In this document: positions 8,599-17,562 of the stretch, one piece after another | Layout: each line of letters starts with the position of its first letter | Position numbering within the stretch: the first letter of the stretch is position 1 | Origin: Mycobacterium syngnathidarum | GTDB taxonomy: Bacteria > Actinomycetota > Actinomycetes > Mycobacteriales > Mycobacteriaceae | DNA length: 64,000 bases | Reading direction: 5' to 3' | NCBI RefSeq assembly: GCF_001942625.1 | Contig: NZ_MLCL01000093.1 | Location: 207,166 to 271,165 of the forward strand | Program-made: the position numbers and the translations under genes | Notes under the pieces: generated by a model | Seen by the model: the letters and a program-made list of their open reading frames with translations, nothing else | Databases searched by the model: none | Told to the model about the DNA's origin: nothing

Positions 8599-9690
8599 AT
8601 GTCTGAGCACGCAGGAGAAATCCGGGTCGCCATCGTCGGCGTCGGTAACTGCGCGTCATCCCTGGTCCAGGGCGTGCAGTACTACCACAACGCCGACGAG
8701 AACGCGTCCGTGCCGGGCCTGATGCACGTGAAGTTCGGCCCGTACCACGTGCGTGACGTGAAGTTCGTCGCCGCGTTCGACGTGGACGCCAAGAAGGTCG
8801 GATTCGACCTGTCCGAGGCGATCTTCGCCTCCGAGAACAACACCATCAAGATCGCCGACGTGCCGCCCACCAACGTGACGGTGCAGCGCGGCCCGACTCT
8901 CGACGGCATCGGCAAGTACTACGCCGACACCATCGAGGTCTCCGACTTCGAGCCCGTCGACGTGGTGCAGGCCCTCAAGGACGCCAAGGTCGACGTGCTG
9001 GTCTCCTACCTTCCCGTGGGCTCCGAAGAGGCCGACAAGTTCTACGCCCAGTGCGCCATCGACGCCGGCGTGGCCTTCGTCAACGCGCTTCCGGTGTTCA
9101 TCGCCTCCGACCCGGTGTGGGCCAAGAAGTTCGCCGACGCCGGTGTCCCGATCGTCGGTGACGACATCAAGAGCCAGGTCGGCGCGACCATCACCCACCG
9201 CGTGATGGCCAAGCTGTTCGAAGACCGCGGTGTCACGCTGGACCGCACCTACCAGCTCAACGTCGGCGGCAACATGGACTTCCTGAACATGCTGGAGCGC
9301 TCGCGTCTGGAGTCCAAGAAGGTCTCCAAGACCCAGGCCGTCACCTCCAACCTGACCGGTTCGCTGGCCGGCAAGGTCGAGGACAAGAACGTCCACATCG
9401 GCCCGTCGGACCACGTCGCGTGGCTCGACGACCGCAAGTGGGCCTACGTCCGCCTGGAAGGCCGCGCCTTCGGTGACGTGCCGCTGAACCTGGAGTACAA
9501 GCTCGAGGTCTGGGACTCGCCGAACTCGGCCGGCGTCATCATCGACGCGGTGCGCGCCGCCAAGATCGCCAAGGACCGTGGCATCGGTGGTCCCATCGAG
9601 GCAGCATCGGCCTACCTGATGAAGAGCCCGCCCAAGCAGATCGCCGACGATGTCGCGCGCATCGAGCTGGAAAGCTTCATCGCGGACTAG
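8599..9690 (+). CDS. ino1: Myo-inositol-1-phosphate synthase
   Basis: A 363-residue enzyme converting glucose 6-phosphate to inositol 1-phosphate with NAD. This is the entry step to phosphatidylinositol, mannosylated lipids and mycothiol. The Rossmann motif [12 protein letters not shown] is at residues 10-21. Family blocks [35 protein letters not shown] and [21 protein letters not shown] are intact. AAGGAG lies 8 nt before the ATG. Length equals the mycobacterial family length. Confidence 0.97.
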   Translation: MSEHAGEIRVAIVGVGNCASSLVQGVQYYHNADENASVPGLMHVKFGPYHVRDVKFVAAFDVDAKKVGFDLSEAIFASENNTIKIADVPPTNVTVQRGPTLDGIGKYYADTIEVSDFEPVDVVQALKDAKVDVLVSYLPVGSEEADKFYAQCAIDAGVAFVNALPVFIASDPVWAKKFADAGVPIVGDDIKSQVGATITHRVMAKLFEDRGVTLDRTYQLNVGGNMDFLNMLERSRLESKKVSKTQAVTSNLTGSLAGKVEDKNVHIGPSDHVAWLDDRKWAYVRLEGRAFGDVPLNLEYKLEVWDSPNSAGVIIDAVRAAKIAKDRGIGGPIEAASAYLMKSPPKQIADDVARIELESFIAD

Positions 9691-9698
9691 TCGTTTTC

Positions 9699-9751
9699 AC
9701 TCTGCGCCCAGGGCACGTGCTTCTCGCACGACTCCGCCCTGGGCGCAGAGT
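9699..9751. terminator. Perfect 16-bp inverted repeat after ino1
   Basis: ACTCTGCGCCCAGGGC (9699-9714) and its exact complement (9736-9751) are separated by 21 nt, beginning 9 nt after the ino1 stop. A TTTT run precedes it and TTT follows the right arm. It probably ends ino1 transcription. Confidence 0.65.
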
Positions 9752-9762
9752 CGTTTCCGGGT

Positions 9763-9768
9763 TAGGGT
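9763..9768 (+). promoter_or_regulatory. -10 element of a probable leaderless promoter
   Basis: TAGGGT lies 6 nt before the GTG at 9775 with no ribosome site between. Confidence 0.45.
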
Positions 9769-9774
9769 CGGGGC

Positions 9775-10665
9775 GTGGTGAGCGACGACGCATTGATCGG
9801 TCTTGACGAGTTCGGGCTTCTCCACGAGAACGCCGAACAGGTTGGCGCAACCGCGATACCACCCGTGGAACGCATCGAGCAGGGGCCGGTCAGTGCCCTG
9901 AAGTTCGGCACCGCGGCACCCCGGGTGGTGTTCCTGCACGGCGGCGGTCAGAACGCACACACCTGGGACACCGTGATCCTCGGCCTCGGTGAGCCCGCAC
10001 TGGCCGTCGACCTGCCCGGCCACGGCCGCTCGGCCTGGCGCGAAGACGGTGACTACGGCCCGAAACTCAATGCCGCCACCCTGATTCCGGTGCTCGAGGC
10101 CCACGCTCCCAGCCCACGGCTGGTGGTGGGCATGTCGCTGGGGGGCCTGACGGCGCTGCGGATCGCGGCAACCGAGCCACGGCTGGTCCCCGAGCTCGCG
10201 CTCGTCGACGTCACGCCGTCTGCACCCGAACGGCACAACGAGATGACCAAAGCCCAGATGGGCACCGTCGCCCTGGTGCAGGAGAACCGCACGTTCCCCA
10301 GCTTCCAGGCCATGCTCGACGTCACTGTCGCCGCCGCCCCACACCGGGACCGGAATTCTTTGCGGCGCGGCGTGTTCCACAACTCCAAACAGCTCGAGGA
10401 CGGCAGCTGGACGTGGCGCTACGACACGTTCCGCACCGGCGACGGGTTTGACGGGCTCTGGGACGACGTCCCGGCGATCACCATGCCCACCACGCTGATC
10501 CGCGGCGCCAACTCGTTCTTCGTCAACGACGACGACGCCGCGACATTCGCCGGCTCCGCGCCTGGGTTCCAGCGCACGCACGTCGTCGCCGACTCCGGCC
10601 ACTCCGTGCAGGGCGATCAGCCGGCCAAGCTCGTCGAGATCCTGCGCGGCCTCCTCGATAGCTAG
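9775..10665 (+). CDS. Alpha/beta-hydrolase (Rv0045c-like esterase)
   Basis: A 296-residue serine hydrolase. FLHGGGQNAHTW forms the oxyanion-hole strand. The nucleophile elbow is GMSLGG with Ser at residue 121. Near the end ADSGHSVQGDQP supplies the catalytic His, and an acid lies in the LIRGANSFFVNDDD region. The M. tuberculosis homologue Rv0045c is an esterase of uncertain natural substrate in the same place next to ino1. GTG at 9775 or 9778 are equally possible. No signal peptide is seen. Confidence 0.85.
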   Translation: MVSDDALIGLDEFGLLHENAEQVGATAIPPVERIEQGPVSALKFGTAAPRVVFLHGGGQNAHTWDTVILGLGEPALAVDLPGHGRSAWREDGDYGPKLNAATLIPVLEAHAPSPRLVVGMSLGGLTALRIAATEPRLVPELALVDVTPSAPERHNEMTKAQMGTVALVQENRTFPSFQAMLDVTVAAAPHRDRNSLRRGVFHNSKQLEDGSWTWRYDTFRTGDGFDGLWDDVPAITMPTTLIRGANSFFVNDDDAATFAGSAPGFQRTHVVADSGHSVQGDQPAKLVEILRGLLDS

Positions 10666-10694
10666 CAGGTTGCCTGCTGTTAACCCGCTGCTAG
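10662..10694. promoter_or_regulatory. Nested inverted repeats before the PhoX-like gene
   Basis: CTAGCAG (10662-10668) pairs with CTGCTAG (10688-10694), and inside it AGCAGG-ttg-CCTGCT (10664-10678) forms a tighter hairpin over the hydrolase stop codon. The centre also holds GGTT and AACC halves. It could be a terminator or an operator; a phosphate-response site is possible but not shown. Confidence 0.35.
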
Positions 10695-10768
10695 TTCAGC
10701 TCCCGTAGGTTTCCGCCAGTCCGGCCGCTCAGCCCGCGGCCGATGTCTGGCGGAAGGATCTGCGCGGA

Positions 10769-12853
10769 ATGCCGCTCGTACCGTTGAATCTGTTTGTCAC
10801 CCACCGTGGAACGTCGTCGCGTCAGCACGTGACCTGCCGCTACCGATGTGGCGACGCGTGTTCGAAGCCGGCGCCCAACACCACCGACAACGAGTATTTC
10901 GGCGACATCGTCAAACAGATGTCACGCCGGTCGATGCTGCAGACCGCCGGTGTCACCGTGCTGGCCGTCGGGGCCGGAACCGCCCTGGCTGCCTGCGGTA
11001 CCGACGCAAAGCCCGGACCGACACCCGCACCGGCCGCGCTACCCGTCGAAACGCCGCCCGGAATGAAGTTCGCCGCCGTCGCACCGAACACCGAAGACGC
11101 CGTGGTGATCCCGGACGGCTACCAGCAACGGGTCGTGATCGCGTGGGGCGACCCGGTACTGGCCGACGCCCCGATGTTCGACATCAACCGGCAGAGCGCC
11201 GACTCGCAGCGCAAGCAGTTCGGGTTCAACAACGACTTCGCCGCACTCCTGCCGATCGAAGGACAAGCCAACCGGTATCTGTTGGTGACCAACTTCGAGT
11301 ACGTCACGCCGGAATTCATGTTCCCCGGCTACGACGCAGCAGCGCCCACCCGCGAGCAGTTCGACATCGAGATCGCCGCGGTCGGGATGGGTGTGGTCGA
11401 GGTGGAGCGCGGCACCGACGGCGCGCTGAAACCCGTGATGGGCCGTTACAACCGCCGGATCACCGCTGACACTCCGTTCGCGCTGACCGGGCCTGCCGCA
11501 GGCACCGACTTCGTCAAGACCGCCGCCGACTCCACGGGGCGGGCCGTCGCCGGCACCTTCGCCAACTGCGCCGGCGGCGTAACGCCCTGGGGCACAGTGC
11601 TTTCCGGCGAAGAGAATTTCCACGGGTACTTCGGCGCCGCCGAAGGGGCCCCAGCGCCTGAGCCGGCCGACACCGAGCGTTTCGACCGCTACGGCATCGA
11701 GCACGAACGCTCCGAGCTCAAGTGGGAAGACTTCGACCCGCGCTTCGACCTCACCAAGACCCCCAACGAGGTCAATCGCTTCGGCTACGTCGTCGAGCTC
11801 AACCCGTGGGACCCGGCGTCGACGCCCGTCAAGCACTCGGCGCTGGGCCGGCTCAAACACGAGGGCGCGAACGTGTACGTGACCGGCGACGGCAGCGTGG
11901 TGGTCTACACCGGAGACGACGAACGCTTCGACTACATGTACAAGTTCGTCTCCGCCAAGAAGATCGCCCCCGGCTGGAAGACCGGGGATCCCGCCGCGAT
12001 GGCCCACAACCTGACCCTCCTCGACGAGGGCACGCTGTACGTGGCCAAACTGAGCAGCGACATCCCCGCCGCGCAGATCGACGGCACCGGCAAGCTCCCC
12101 GCCAAAGGCTCCTTCTCCGGAACCGGAACCTGGATCCCGCTGCTGAAATCCGGGCCTGACGGACAGGCCGAGTCGCTCGTCGAGGGCGTCACCGCTGCCG
12201 AGGCTGCGGTGTTCACCCGTATCGCCGCCGACAAGGCCGGCGCCACCAAGATGGACCGGCCCGAGGACTTCGAGGCCAACCCGCACACCGGCAAGGTCTA
12301 CGTGGCACTGACCAACAACGACAAACGCGGCACCGAGGGCAAGGCCGGCGTCGACGCGGCCAACCCGCGCAACGAGAACAAGAGCGGCCAGGTCCTGGAG
12401 ATCACCGACAATCACATCGGCACCGACTTCACCTGGGATCTGCTGTTGGTGTGCGGTGACCCCAAGGCGGCCGACACCTACTACGCCGGATTCGACAAAG
12501 AACAGGTCAGCCCGATCTCCTGCCCCGACAACCTTGCCTTCGACAGCCACGGCAACCTCTGGATCTCGACCGACGGCAACGCACTCGACTCCAACGACGG
12601 ACTGTTCGCGGTGGCGCTCGACGGCCCGAACCGCGGTGAGACCAAGCAGTTCCTCACCGTGCCGGTCGGCGCCGAGACGTGCGGTCCGGTGGTGACCGAC
12701 GATCTCGTCACGGTGTGTGTGCAGCACCCGGGCGAGGGCGACGACCACTCCCTCGACAAGCCCCTGTCGCACTGGCCCGGCGGTGCCGACACTCCCGCCC
12801 GGCCCGCCGTGGTCGCGGTGTGGAAGCCGGGCGGCCAGATCGGCACCGTCTGA
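10769..12853 (+). CDS. PhoX-family phosphatase (DUF839), Tat-exported lipoprotein
   Basis: A 694-residue protein of the PhoX/DUF839 family, secreted calcium- and iron-dependent phosphatases. The first 40 residues carry the conserved CRYRCGDACSKPAPN stretch. The Tat signal SRRSMLQTAGVTVLAV follows and leads to LAAC, a lipobox, so the protein is probably folded before export and lipid-anchored. Metal-site blocks are visible: NCAGGVTPWGTVLSGEEN, RPEDFEANPHTGKVYVALTN and CPDNLAFDSHGNLWISTDGN. ATG at 10769 keeps the whole conserved N-terminus. M. tuberculosis lacks this gene between Rv0044c and Rv0045c homologues. Confidence 0.88.
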   Translation: MPLVPLNLFVTHRGTSSRQHVTCRYRCGDACSKPAPNTTDNEYFGDIVKQMSRRSMLQTAGVTVLAVGAGTALAACGTDAKPGPTPAPAALPVETPPGMKFAAVAPNTEDAVVIPDGYQQRVVIAWGDPVLADAPMFDINRQSADSQRKQFGFNNDFAALLPIEGQANRYLLVTNFEYVTPEFMFPGYDAAAPTREQFDIEIAAVGMGVVEVERGTDGALKPVMGRYNRRITADTPFALTGPAAGTDFVKTAADSTGRAVAGTFANCAGGVTPWGTVLSGEENFHGYFGAAEGAPAPEPADTERFDRYGIEHERSELKWEDFDPRFDLTKTPNEVNRFGYVVELNPWDPASTPVKHSALGRLKHEGANVYVTGDGSVVVYTGDDERFDYMYKFVSAKKIAPGWKTGDPAAMAHNLTLLDEGTLYVAKLSSDIPAAQIDGTGKLPAKGSFSGTGTWIPLLKSGPDGQAESLVEGVTAAEAAVFTRIAADKAGATKMDRPEDFEANPHTGKVYVALTNNDKRGTEGKAGVDAANPRNENKSGQVLEITDNHIGTDFTWDLLLVCGDPKAADTYYAGFDKEQVSPISCPDNLAFDSHGNLWISTDGNALDSNDGLFAVALDGPNRGETKQFLTVPVGAETCGPVVTDDLVTVCVQHPGEGDDHSLDKPLSHWPGGADTPARPAVVAVWKPGGQIGTV

Positions 12854-12854
12854 G

Positions 12855-12860
12855 TACGCT
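12855..12860 (+). promoter_or_regulatory. -10 element of a probable leaderless promoter
   Basis: TACGCT lies 8 nt before the GTG at 12869, directly after the upstream stop codon. Confidence 0.45.
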
Positions 12861-12868
12861 CGGGAATT

Positions 12869-13675
12869 GTGAGCCATCCCATTCGCATTGGTGTGCAACT
12901 ACAGCCGCAGCACTCCCCCAAGTACAGCCACATCCGCGACGCGGTGCGCCGCTGCGAGGACATCGGCGTCGACATCGCCTTCAACTGGGACCATTTCTTC
13001 CCGCTCTACGGCGACCCCGACGGCGCACACTACGAATGCTGGACGATGCTGGGCGCCTGGGCCGAGCAGACCTCGCGCATCGAGATCGGTGCACTGGTCA
13101 GCTGCAACTCCTACCGCAACCCCGAACTGCTGGCCGACATGGCCCGCACCGTTGACCACATCTCTGACGGTCGCCTCATCCTCGGCATCGGAAGCGGTTG
13201 GAAACACAAGGATTACCGCGAGTACGGGTATGAGTTCGGCACCGCGGGCAGCCGCCTGGACGATCTGGCCGAAGCACTGCCGCGCATCGAGGCCCGGCTG
13301 GCCAAGCTCAACCCGGAACCCATGCGCGAGATCCCGATCCTGATCGGCGGTCAGGGCGAGCGCAAGACGCTGCGCCTGGTGGCCGAGCACGCCCACATCT
13401 GGCATGCCTTCGTCGACCGCGACACCTACCCGGGCAAGGCAGCGGTCCTCGCCGAGCACTGCGCCACCACCGGCCGGGACCCGTCCACCGTGCAGCACTC
13501 GGCCGGGGTGCAGGAGACCGGCGGCATCGACGCAATGCTGGCCGACGCCGACGCGCTGGCCGACCTCGGCGTCAGCATCCTCACCGTCGGGGTCAACGGA
13601 CCCGACTACGACCTGACCGCCGCCGAGGCCCTCTGCCGCTGGCGCGACGGACGCGACGCAAAGATCAGCGGATGA
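12869..13675 (+). CDS. LLM-class (F420-type) oxidoreductase (Rv0044c-like)
   Basis: A 268-residue TIM-barrel protein of the luciferase-like monooxygenase superfamily, in mycobacteria mostly F420-dependent. The start IRIGVQLQPQHS and the loop AFNWDHFFPLYGDPDG are characteristic. Further blocks are SRIEIGALVSCNSYRNPELL, TVDHISDGRLILGIGSGWKH and PILIGGQGERKTLRLVAEHA. It is soluble with no signal. Gene order hydrolase-LLM-GntR matches M. tuberculosis Rv0045c-Rv0043c except for the PhoX insertion. The substrate is unknown. Confidence 0.87.
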   Translation: MSHPIRIGVQLQPQHSPKYSHIRDAVRRCEDIGVDIAFNWDHFFPLYGDPDGAHYECWTMLGAWAEQTSRIEIGALVSCNSYRNPELLADMARTVDHISDGRLILGIGSGWKHKDYREYGYEFGTAGSRLDDLAEALPRIEARLAKLNPEPMREIPILIGGQGERKTLRLVAEHAHIWHAFVDRDTYPGKAAVLAEHCATTGRDPSTVQHSAGVQETGGIDAMLADADALADLGVSILTVGVNGPDYDLTAAEALCRWRDGRDAKISG

Positions 13676-13678
13676 GCT

Positions 13679-13698
13679 GAGGGGACTCGTACCCCCTC
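13679..13698 (+). terminator. Short GC hairpin after the LLM gene
   Basis: GAGGGG (13679-13684) pairs with CCCCTC (13693-13698) across an 8-nt loop, followed by TT only. It starts a few bases after the stop codon. This is a weak terminator candidate. Confidence 0.3.
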
Positions 13699-13778
13699 TT
13701 GGTTCCGCCCGTGAGAAACTTGCGCATCGCCAACGCACGGGGGGTGTGCGTCCCAACTCAATGGGGGAGTAATCAAGG

Positions 13779-14444
13779 GTGCCGAAAAACTATGGGATCA
13801 AGGAGAAGGATCAGGTTGTCACCCACATCATCAATCTGGTGATGACGGGCAAGCTGCGATCCGGTGACCGTATCGACCGCAACGAGATCGTCCGTGACCT
13901 CGGGCTGAGCCGCGTCCCGATCCAGGAGGCCGTGGTCCAGCTCGAGCACGACGGAATCCTCTCGACGCGGTACCACCGCGGCGCATTCGTATCCCGGTTC
14001 GACGAGGCCACCGTGGCCGAACATCATGAGCTCTACGGCATCCTCAACGGGATCGCCTCGGCCCGCTGCGCCACCAGCCCCACCCCGCGTATCCTCGCCC
14101 ACCTCGACGACACGTTGCGGCTGATGCGTTCAGCAAAGGACACCAAGTCCTTCCAAGAGGCCTGCTGGGTGTACCGCGACGCGATCAACGACGAGTACGC
14201 GGGGCCACGCCTGCACGCCACCATCCGCGCCGGAAAGAGTTTCGCCCCCGCCGAGTTCTGGATCAGCTATCCCAAGGCAAAGGCCGATTTTCTCGCCAGC
14301 TACGAGGCCGAGACCGCCGCGATCCACGCCCGCGATCCTGAGGGAGCCCGCAAGGCCTGCACCGACCGCGCCGAGAAAATGGCTCAGATCATGATCGGCG
14401 AGCTCACCCGGCGCGGAGTATTCGGCGACTTGCGGTCCCCTTGA
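13779..14444 (+). CDS. GntR-family transcription regulator (Rv0043c-like)
   Basis: A 221-residue FCD-type GntR regulator. The N-terminal winged helix reads [20 protein letters not shown], then [19 protein letters not shown] and [17 protein letters not shown]. The all-helical C-terminal domain (about 75-215) is the effector-binding FCD type, but its His/Asp metal ligands are not obvious. GTG at 13779 is preceded by GGGGAG at about 13763. It lies 45 nt before the ABC transporter start and on the same strand, so control of that operon is possible (inference). Confidence 0.87.
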   Translation: MPKNYGIKEKDQVVTHIINLVMTGKLRSGDRIDRNEIVRDLGLSRVPIQEAVVQLEHDGILSTRYHRGAFVSRFDEATVAEHHELYGILNGIASARCATSPTPRILAHLDDTLRLMRSAKDTKSFQEACWVYRDAINDEYAGPRLHATIRAGKSFAPAEFWISYPKAKADFLASYEAETAAIHARDPEGARKACTDRAEKMAQIMIGELTRRGVFGDLRSP

Positions 14445-14476
14445 GTGGAATCGCTCATCACCGGGCCTCCGCCAAC

Positions 14477-14482
14477 TAGGTT
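14477..14482 (+). promoter_or_regulatory. -10 element of a probable leaderless promoter
   Basis: TAGGTT lies 7 nt before the ATG at 14490 and supports that start over the GTG at 14445. Confidence 0.5.
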
Positions 14483-14489
14483 GCATCAA

Positions 14490-16262
14490 ATGGACGCCAG
14501 ACGCTCGGCCGCGCTGCTGACCACGGTCCTGATCCTGCTCGGACTGCTGTGTGCGGCACCGGCAACCGCAGACGTCGATCAATGCGCACCCCCCGGGGTG
14601 GACAGCGCCAGCGCTCTGCCCACCAATCTGGCCGCCGCGGCCACCGGGCCCGGCGCCGACAAATACACCACCGCCACCACCGCCCCGGTGGACATGGTGC
14701 GCGCCGAAAACCTCGGTCTGGGCACCCCCGGCGTCCTGACCGTCGGCACGCTGTCGGACGCACCGCCCAGCATCTGCATCAATTCGGCCGGGCAGTTCAC
14801 CGGCTTCGACAACGAGCTGCTGCGCGCCGTCGCCGACAAGCTCGGCCTGCGGGTCAACTTCGTCGGCACCGACTTCTCGGGCCTGCTGGCCCAGACCGCA
14901 TCCCGGCGCTTCGACGTGGCCTCCTCGTCGATCACCACCACCGACGCCCGGCGTCGCACCGTCGGCTTCACCAACGGCTACGACTTCGGGTACTTCTCGC
15001 TCGTCGTGCCCACCGGTTCGCCCATCACCGGTTTCAGCCAGCTCGCACCCGGCCAGCGCATCGGGGTGGTGCAGGGCACCGTGCAAGAGGCATACGTCAT
15101 CGACACACTGCACCTGCAGCCGGTGAAGTTCCCCGACTACAACACCGTCTACGCCAGCCTCAAGACCCGCCAGATCGACGCCTGGGTGGCGCCGTCGCAA
15201 CAGGCCTCCGGCACGGTGCAGCCCGGCGACCCGGCCCAGATCATCGAAAACACCTTCAGCCTGGACAATTTCGTGGCGTGGGCGGTGGCCAAGGAGAACC
15301 GGCCGCTGATCGATGCGCTCAACTCCGGGCTGGACGCCGTCATCGCCGACGGCACCTGGGCCAAGCTGTATTCCGACTGGGTGCCGCGGGCCCTGCCGCC
15401 CGGCTGGAAGCCCGGCTCCAAGTCCGCCCCCGCACCCCAGCTGCCCGATTTCGCCGCGATCGCCGCGGCCAAGGAGAAACCGGCCGCCGGTGCCCCGGCC
15501 GCGCCCAAATCGACACTCGCGCAACTGAGGGACTCGTTCCTGGACTGGGATCTCTACCAGCAGGCGATCCCCGACCTGCTGCGCACCGGCCTGCCCAACA
15601 CACTGATCCTGACCGTGTGCGCCAGTGTCATCGGGTTGGTACTCGGCATGGTCCTGGCGGTGGCCGGCATCTCGCGGTCACGGTGGCTGCGCTGGCCCGC
15701 CCGGGTCTACACCGACATCTTCCGGGGCCTGCCCGAAGTGGTGATCATCCTGTTGATCGGACTCGGCATCGGCCCGGTGGTCGGATCGCTCACCGGCAAC
15801 AGCCCCTACCCGCTGGGCATCGCGGCGCTCGGGCTGATGGCGGCGGCCTACGTCGGGGAGATCTTCCGATCCGGCATCCAGAGCGTCGAGGCCGGGCAGC
15901 TGGAAGCCTCACGCGCCCTGGGCTTCAGCTATGCCTCCTCGATGCGCCTGGTCGTCGTACCGCAGGGCATACGACGCGTGCTGCCCGCGCTGATGAACCA
16001 GTTCATCTCACTGCTCAAGGCCTCATCGCTGGTGTACTTCCTGGGCCTGGTCGCCAGCCAGCGCGAGTTGTTCCAGGTGGGCCGAGACCTCAACGCGCAG
16101 ACCGGAAATCTGTCACCACTGGTGGCGGCCGGCGTGTTCTACCTGTTGCTGACCATTCCGTTGACCCACCTGGTGAACTTCGTCGACAACCGGCTGCGGC
16201 GCGGCCGAGCACCCGTCGAAGAGGAACTTCCGCCGGCCGCCACCGCGCAGGAGATGATCTGA
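14490..16262 (+). CDS. Amino-acid-type ABC importer: fused substrate-binding protein and permease
   Basis: A 590-residue fusion. A signal peptide (MDARRSAALLTTVLILLGLL, cleaved about residue 28) leads to a family 3 solute-binding domain (about 70-310) with VGTLSDAPPSICINS, FTGFDNELLRAVADKLGL and RRFDVASSSITTTDARRRT. A Pro/Ala linker follows. Residues about 350-575 are a HisM/GlnP-type permease with RTGLPNTLILTVCASVIGL and the EAA loop EASRALGFSYASSMRLVVVP. ATG at 14490 is chosen because it begins a clean signal peptide and follows a good -10. The next gene overlaps by one base and encodes the ATPase. Polar amino acids or similar are the likely cargo. Confidence 0.9.
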   Translation: MDARRSAALLTTVLILLGLLCAAPATADVDQCAPPGVDSASALPTNLAAAATGPGADKYTTATTAPVDMVRAENLGLGTPGVLTVGTLSDAPPSICINSAGQFTGFDNELLRAVADKLGLRVNFVGTDFSGLLAQTASRRFDVASSSITTTDARRRTVGFTNGYDFGYFSLVVPTGSPITGFSQLAPGQRIGVVQGTVQEAYVIDTLHLQPVKFPDYNTVYASLKTRQIDAWVAPSQQASGTVQPGDPAQIIENTFSLDNFVAWAVAKENRPLIDALNSGLDAVIADGTWAKLYSDWVPRALPPGWKPGSKSAPAPQLPDFAAIAAAKEKPAAGAPAAPKSTLAQLRDSFLDWDLYQQAIPDLLRTGLPNTLILTVCASVIGLVLGMVLAVAGISRSRWLRWPARVYTDIFRGLPEVVIILLIGLGIGPVVGSLTGNSPYPLGIAALGLMAAAYVGEIFRSGIQSVEAGQLEASRALGFSYASSMRLVVVPQGIRRVLPALMNQFISLLKASSLVYFLGLVASQRELFQVGRDLNAQTGNLSPLVAAGVFYLLLTIPLTHLVNFVDNRLRRGRAPVEEELPPAATAQEMI

Positions 16263-16999
16263 TGTCGGCACCACAGCCAGTTGCGCTGGCCGCCAAGGAC
16301 ATCCACCTGTCGTTCGGGCCGAACGCGGTACTGCGCGGGGTGGACCTGGACGTGCCCGCCGGCACCACGACGGCCGTCATCGGGCCGTCCGGATCCGGAA
16401 AATCGACGCTGCTGCGCACCCTGAACCGCCTCTACGAACCCGACCGCGGCGACATCCTGCTCGACGGCCGCTCGGTGCTCACCGACAATCCGGACCAGCT
16501 GCGCCAACGCATCGGCATGGTGTTCCAGCAGTTCAACCTGTTCCCGCACAAGACCGTTCTCGACAACGTCACCCTCGGCCCGCGCAAGCTCAAGCGGCTC
16601 AGCGCCGAACACGCCCGTACCGTAGGTCTCGAACAGCTGGACCGGGTTGGCCTGCGGCACAAGGCCGATGCACGTCCGAGCACCCTGTCGGGCGGCCAGC
16701 AGCAGCGCGTCGCGATCGCTCGGGCGCTCGCCATGGGTCCACAGGTGATGTTCTTCGACGAGGCCACCTCGGCGCTGGACCCCGAGCTGGTCAAGGGCAT
16801 CCTGGAGTTGATGGCCGAGCTGGGGGCCGAGGGCATGACGATCCTGGCGGTCACCCACGAGATGGGTTTCGCCCGCTCCACGGCCGACGCGGTGGTGTTC
16901 ATGGACCATGGCAAGGTGGTCGAGTCGGGAACCCCCGACCAGATCTTCGACTCCGCCGAGACAGACCGGCTGCGTCGCTTCCTGTCGCAGGTCCTGTGA
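16262..16999 (+). CDS. Amino-acid-type ABC transporter ATP-binding protein
   Basis: A 245-residue GlnQ/HisP-type ATPase that powers the fused binding protein-permease encoded just upstream. Walker A GPSGSGKST is at 41-49. The Q-loop (GMVFQQFNLFPHKTVLDNV), signature LSGGQQQRVAIARA, Walker B VMFFDEATSALDP and switch His (AVTHEMGFA) are all present. The ATG overlaps the upstream TGA by one base (TGATG). The same frame stays open far upstream to 14549, but that part is antisense-like noise within the fusion gene. Confidence 0.95.
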   Translation: MSAPQPVALAAKDIHLSFGPNAVLRGVDLDVPAGTTTAVIGPSGSGKSTLLRTLNRLYEPDRGDILLDGRSVLTDNPDQLRQRIGMVFQQFNLFPHKTVLDNVTLGPRKLKRLSAEHARTVGLEQLDRVGLRHKADARPSTLSGGQQQRVAIARALAMGPQVMFFDEATSALDPELVKGILELMAELGAEGMTILAVTHEMGFARSTADAVVFMDHGKVVESGTPDQIFDSAETDRLRRFLSQVL

Positions 17000-17031
17000 G
17001 CCCAACGGGAGGCCCCTGCGCCAAACCCAAC

Positions 17032-17052
17032 AAGCTGCCGACCTGGCAGCTT
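17032..17052. promoter_or_regulatory. Inverted repeat before the MarR gene: operator or terminator
   Basis: AAGCTGCC (17032-17039) and GGCAGCTT (17045-17052) are perfect complements around 5 nt. They end 9 nt before the -10 TAGACT, so they cover the -35 region. An autoregulatory MarR operator is one reading; the terminator of the ABC operon is the other. Confidence 0.5.
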
Positions 17053-17061
17053 CAGACAGGT

Positions 17062-17067
17062 TAGACT
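17062..17067 (+). promoter_or_regulatory. -10 element of a probable leaderless promoter
   Basis: TAGACT lies 8 nt before the ATG at 17076. Confidence 0.5.
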
Positions 17068-17075
17068 AGCGAATT

Positions 17076-17558
17076 ATGGTGGAGTCCGATTCACAGGTCA
17101 CTGAGCTGGCCGGAGAGCTGCAACGCGTTCTCTCCAAGGTGTTCTCGGTGCTGCGCCGCGGAGACACCAACAAGGGCACAGCCGGCGAGCTCACCCTGGC
17201 CCAGCTCTCGATCCTGCTCACCCTGCTCGACCAGGGCCCGATCCGGATGACCGAGCTGGCCGCCCGCGAGCGGGTGCGCACCCCCACCACCACCGTGGCA
17301 ATCCGCAGGCTGGAGAAGCTGGGCCTGGTCAAGCGCTCCCGTGACCCTTCCGACCTGCGTGCCGTACTCGTGGAGGTCACCCCGCGCGGGCTGGTGCAGC
17401 ACCGTGAATCGCTGGCGGCTCGCCGAGCGGATCTGGCGGCACGCCTGGCCAATCTCAGCCAGGAGGACCTCGACACGCTCGCGACCGCGCTGGCTCCCCT
17501 GGAACGCCTGGCCGTCCAGAACGAGCAGACCCCGGCCGCTCACGCCAAATCCGAGTAG
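17076..17558 (+). CDS. MarR-family transcription regulator (Rv0042c-like)
   Basis: A 160-residue MarR regulator. Winged-helix residues are LTLAQLSILLTLLDQGPIRM, TELAARERVRTPTTTVAIRR and LEKLGLVKRSRDPSDLRAVL, with the wing Asp-Arg pair intact. The C-terminal helices around HRESLAARRADLAARLANLS mediate dimerisation. It stands alone: the ABC operon ends upstream and the next gene is convergent. The ligand is unknown. Confidence 0.9.
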   Translation: MVESDSQVTELAGELQRVLSKVFSVLRRGDTNKGTAGELTLAQLSILLTLLDQGPIRMTELAARERVRTPTTTVAIRRLEKLGLVKRSRDPSDLRAVLVEVTPRGLVQHRESLAARRADLAARLANLSQEDLDTLATALAPLERLAVQNEQTPAAHAKSE

Positions 17559-17562
17559 CGGG

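Noticed and set aside
11039..12898. 619-codon open frame on the minus strand
   Set aside because: It is antisense to the PhoX-like gene, has Gly/Val/Arg-rich composition without any domain, and exists because high third-position GC removes stops.
14549..16261. Upstream extension of the ABC ATPase frame
   Set aside because: This stretch is out of frame within the fused transporter gene and is Arg/Gly/Ala noise; the ATPase begins at 16262.
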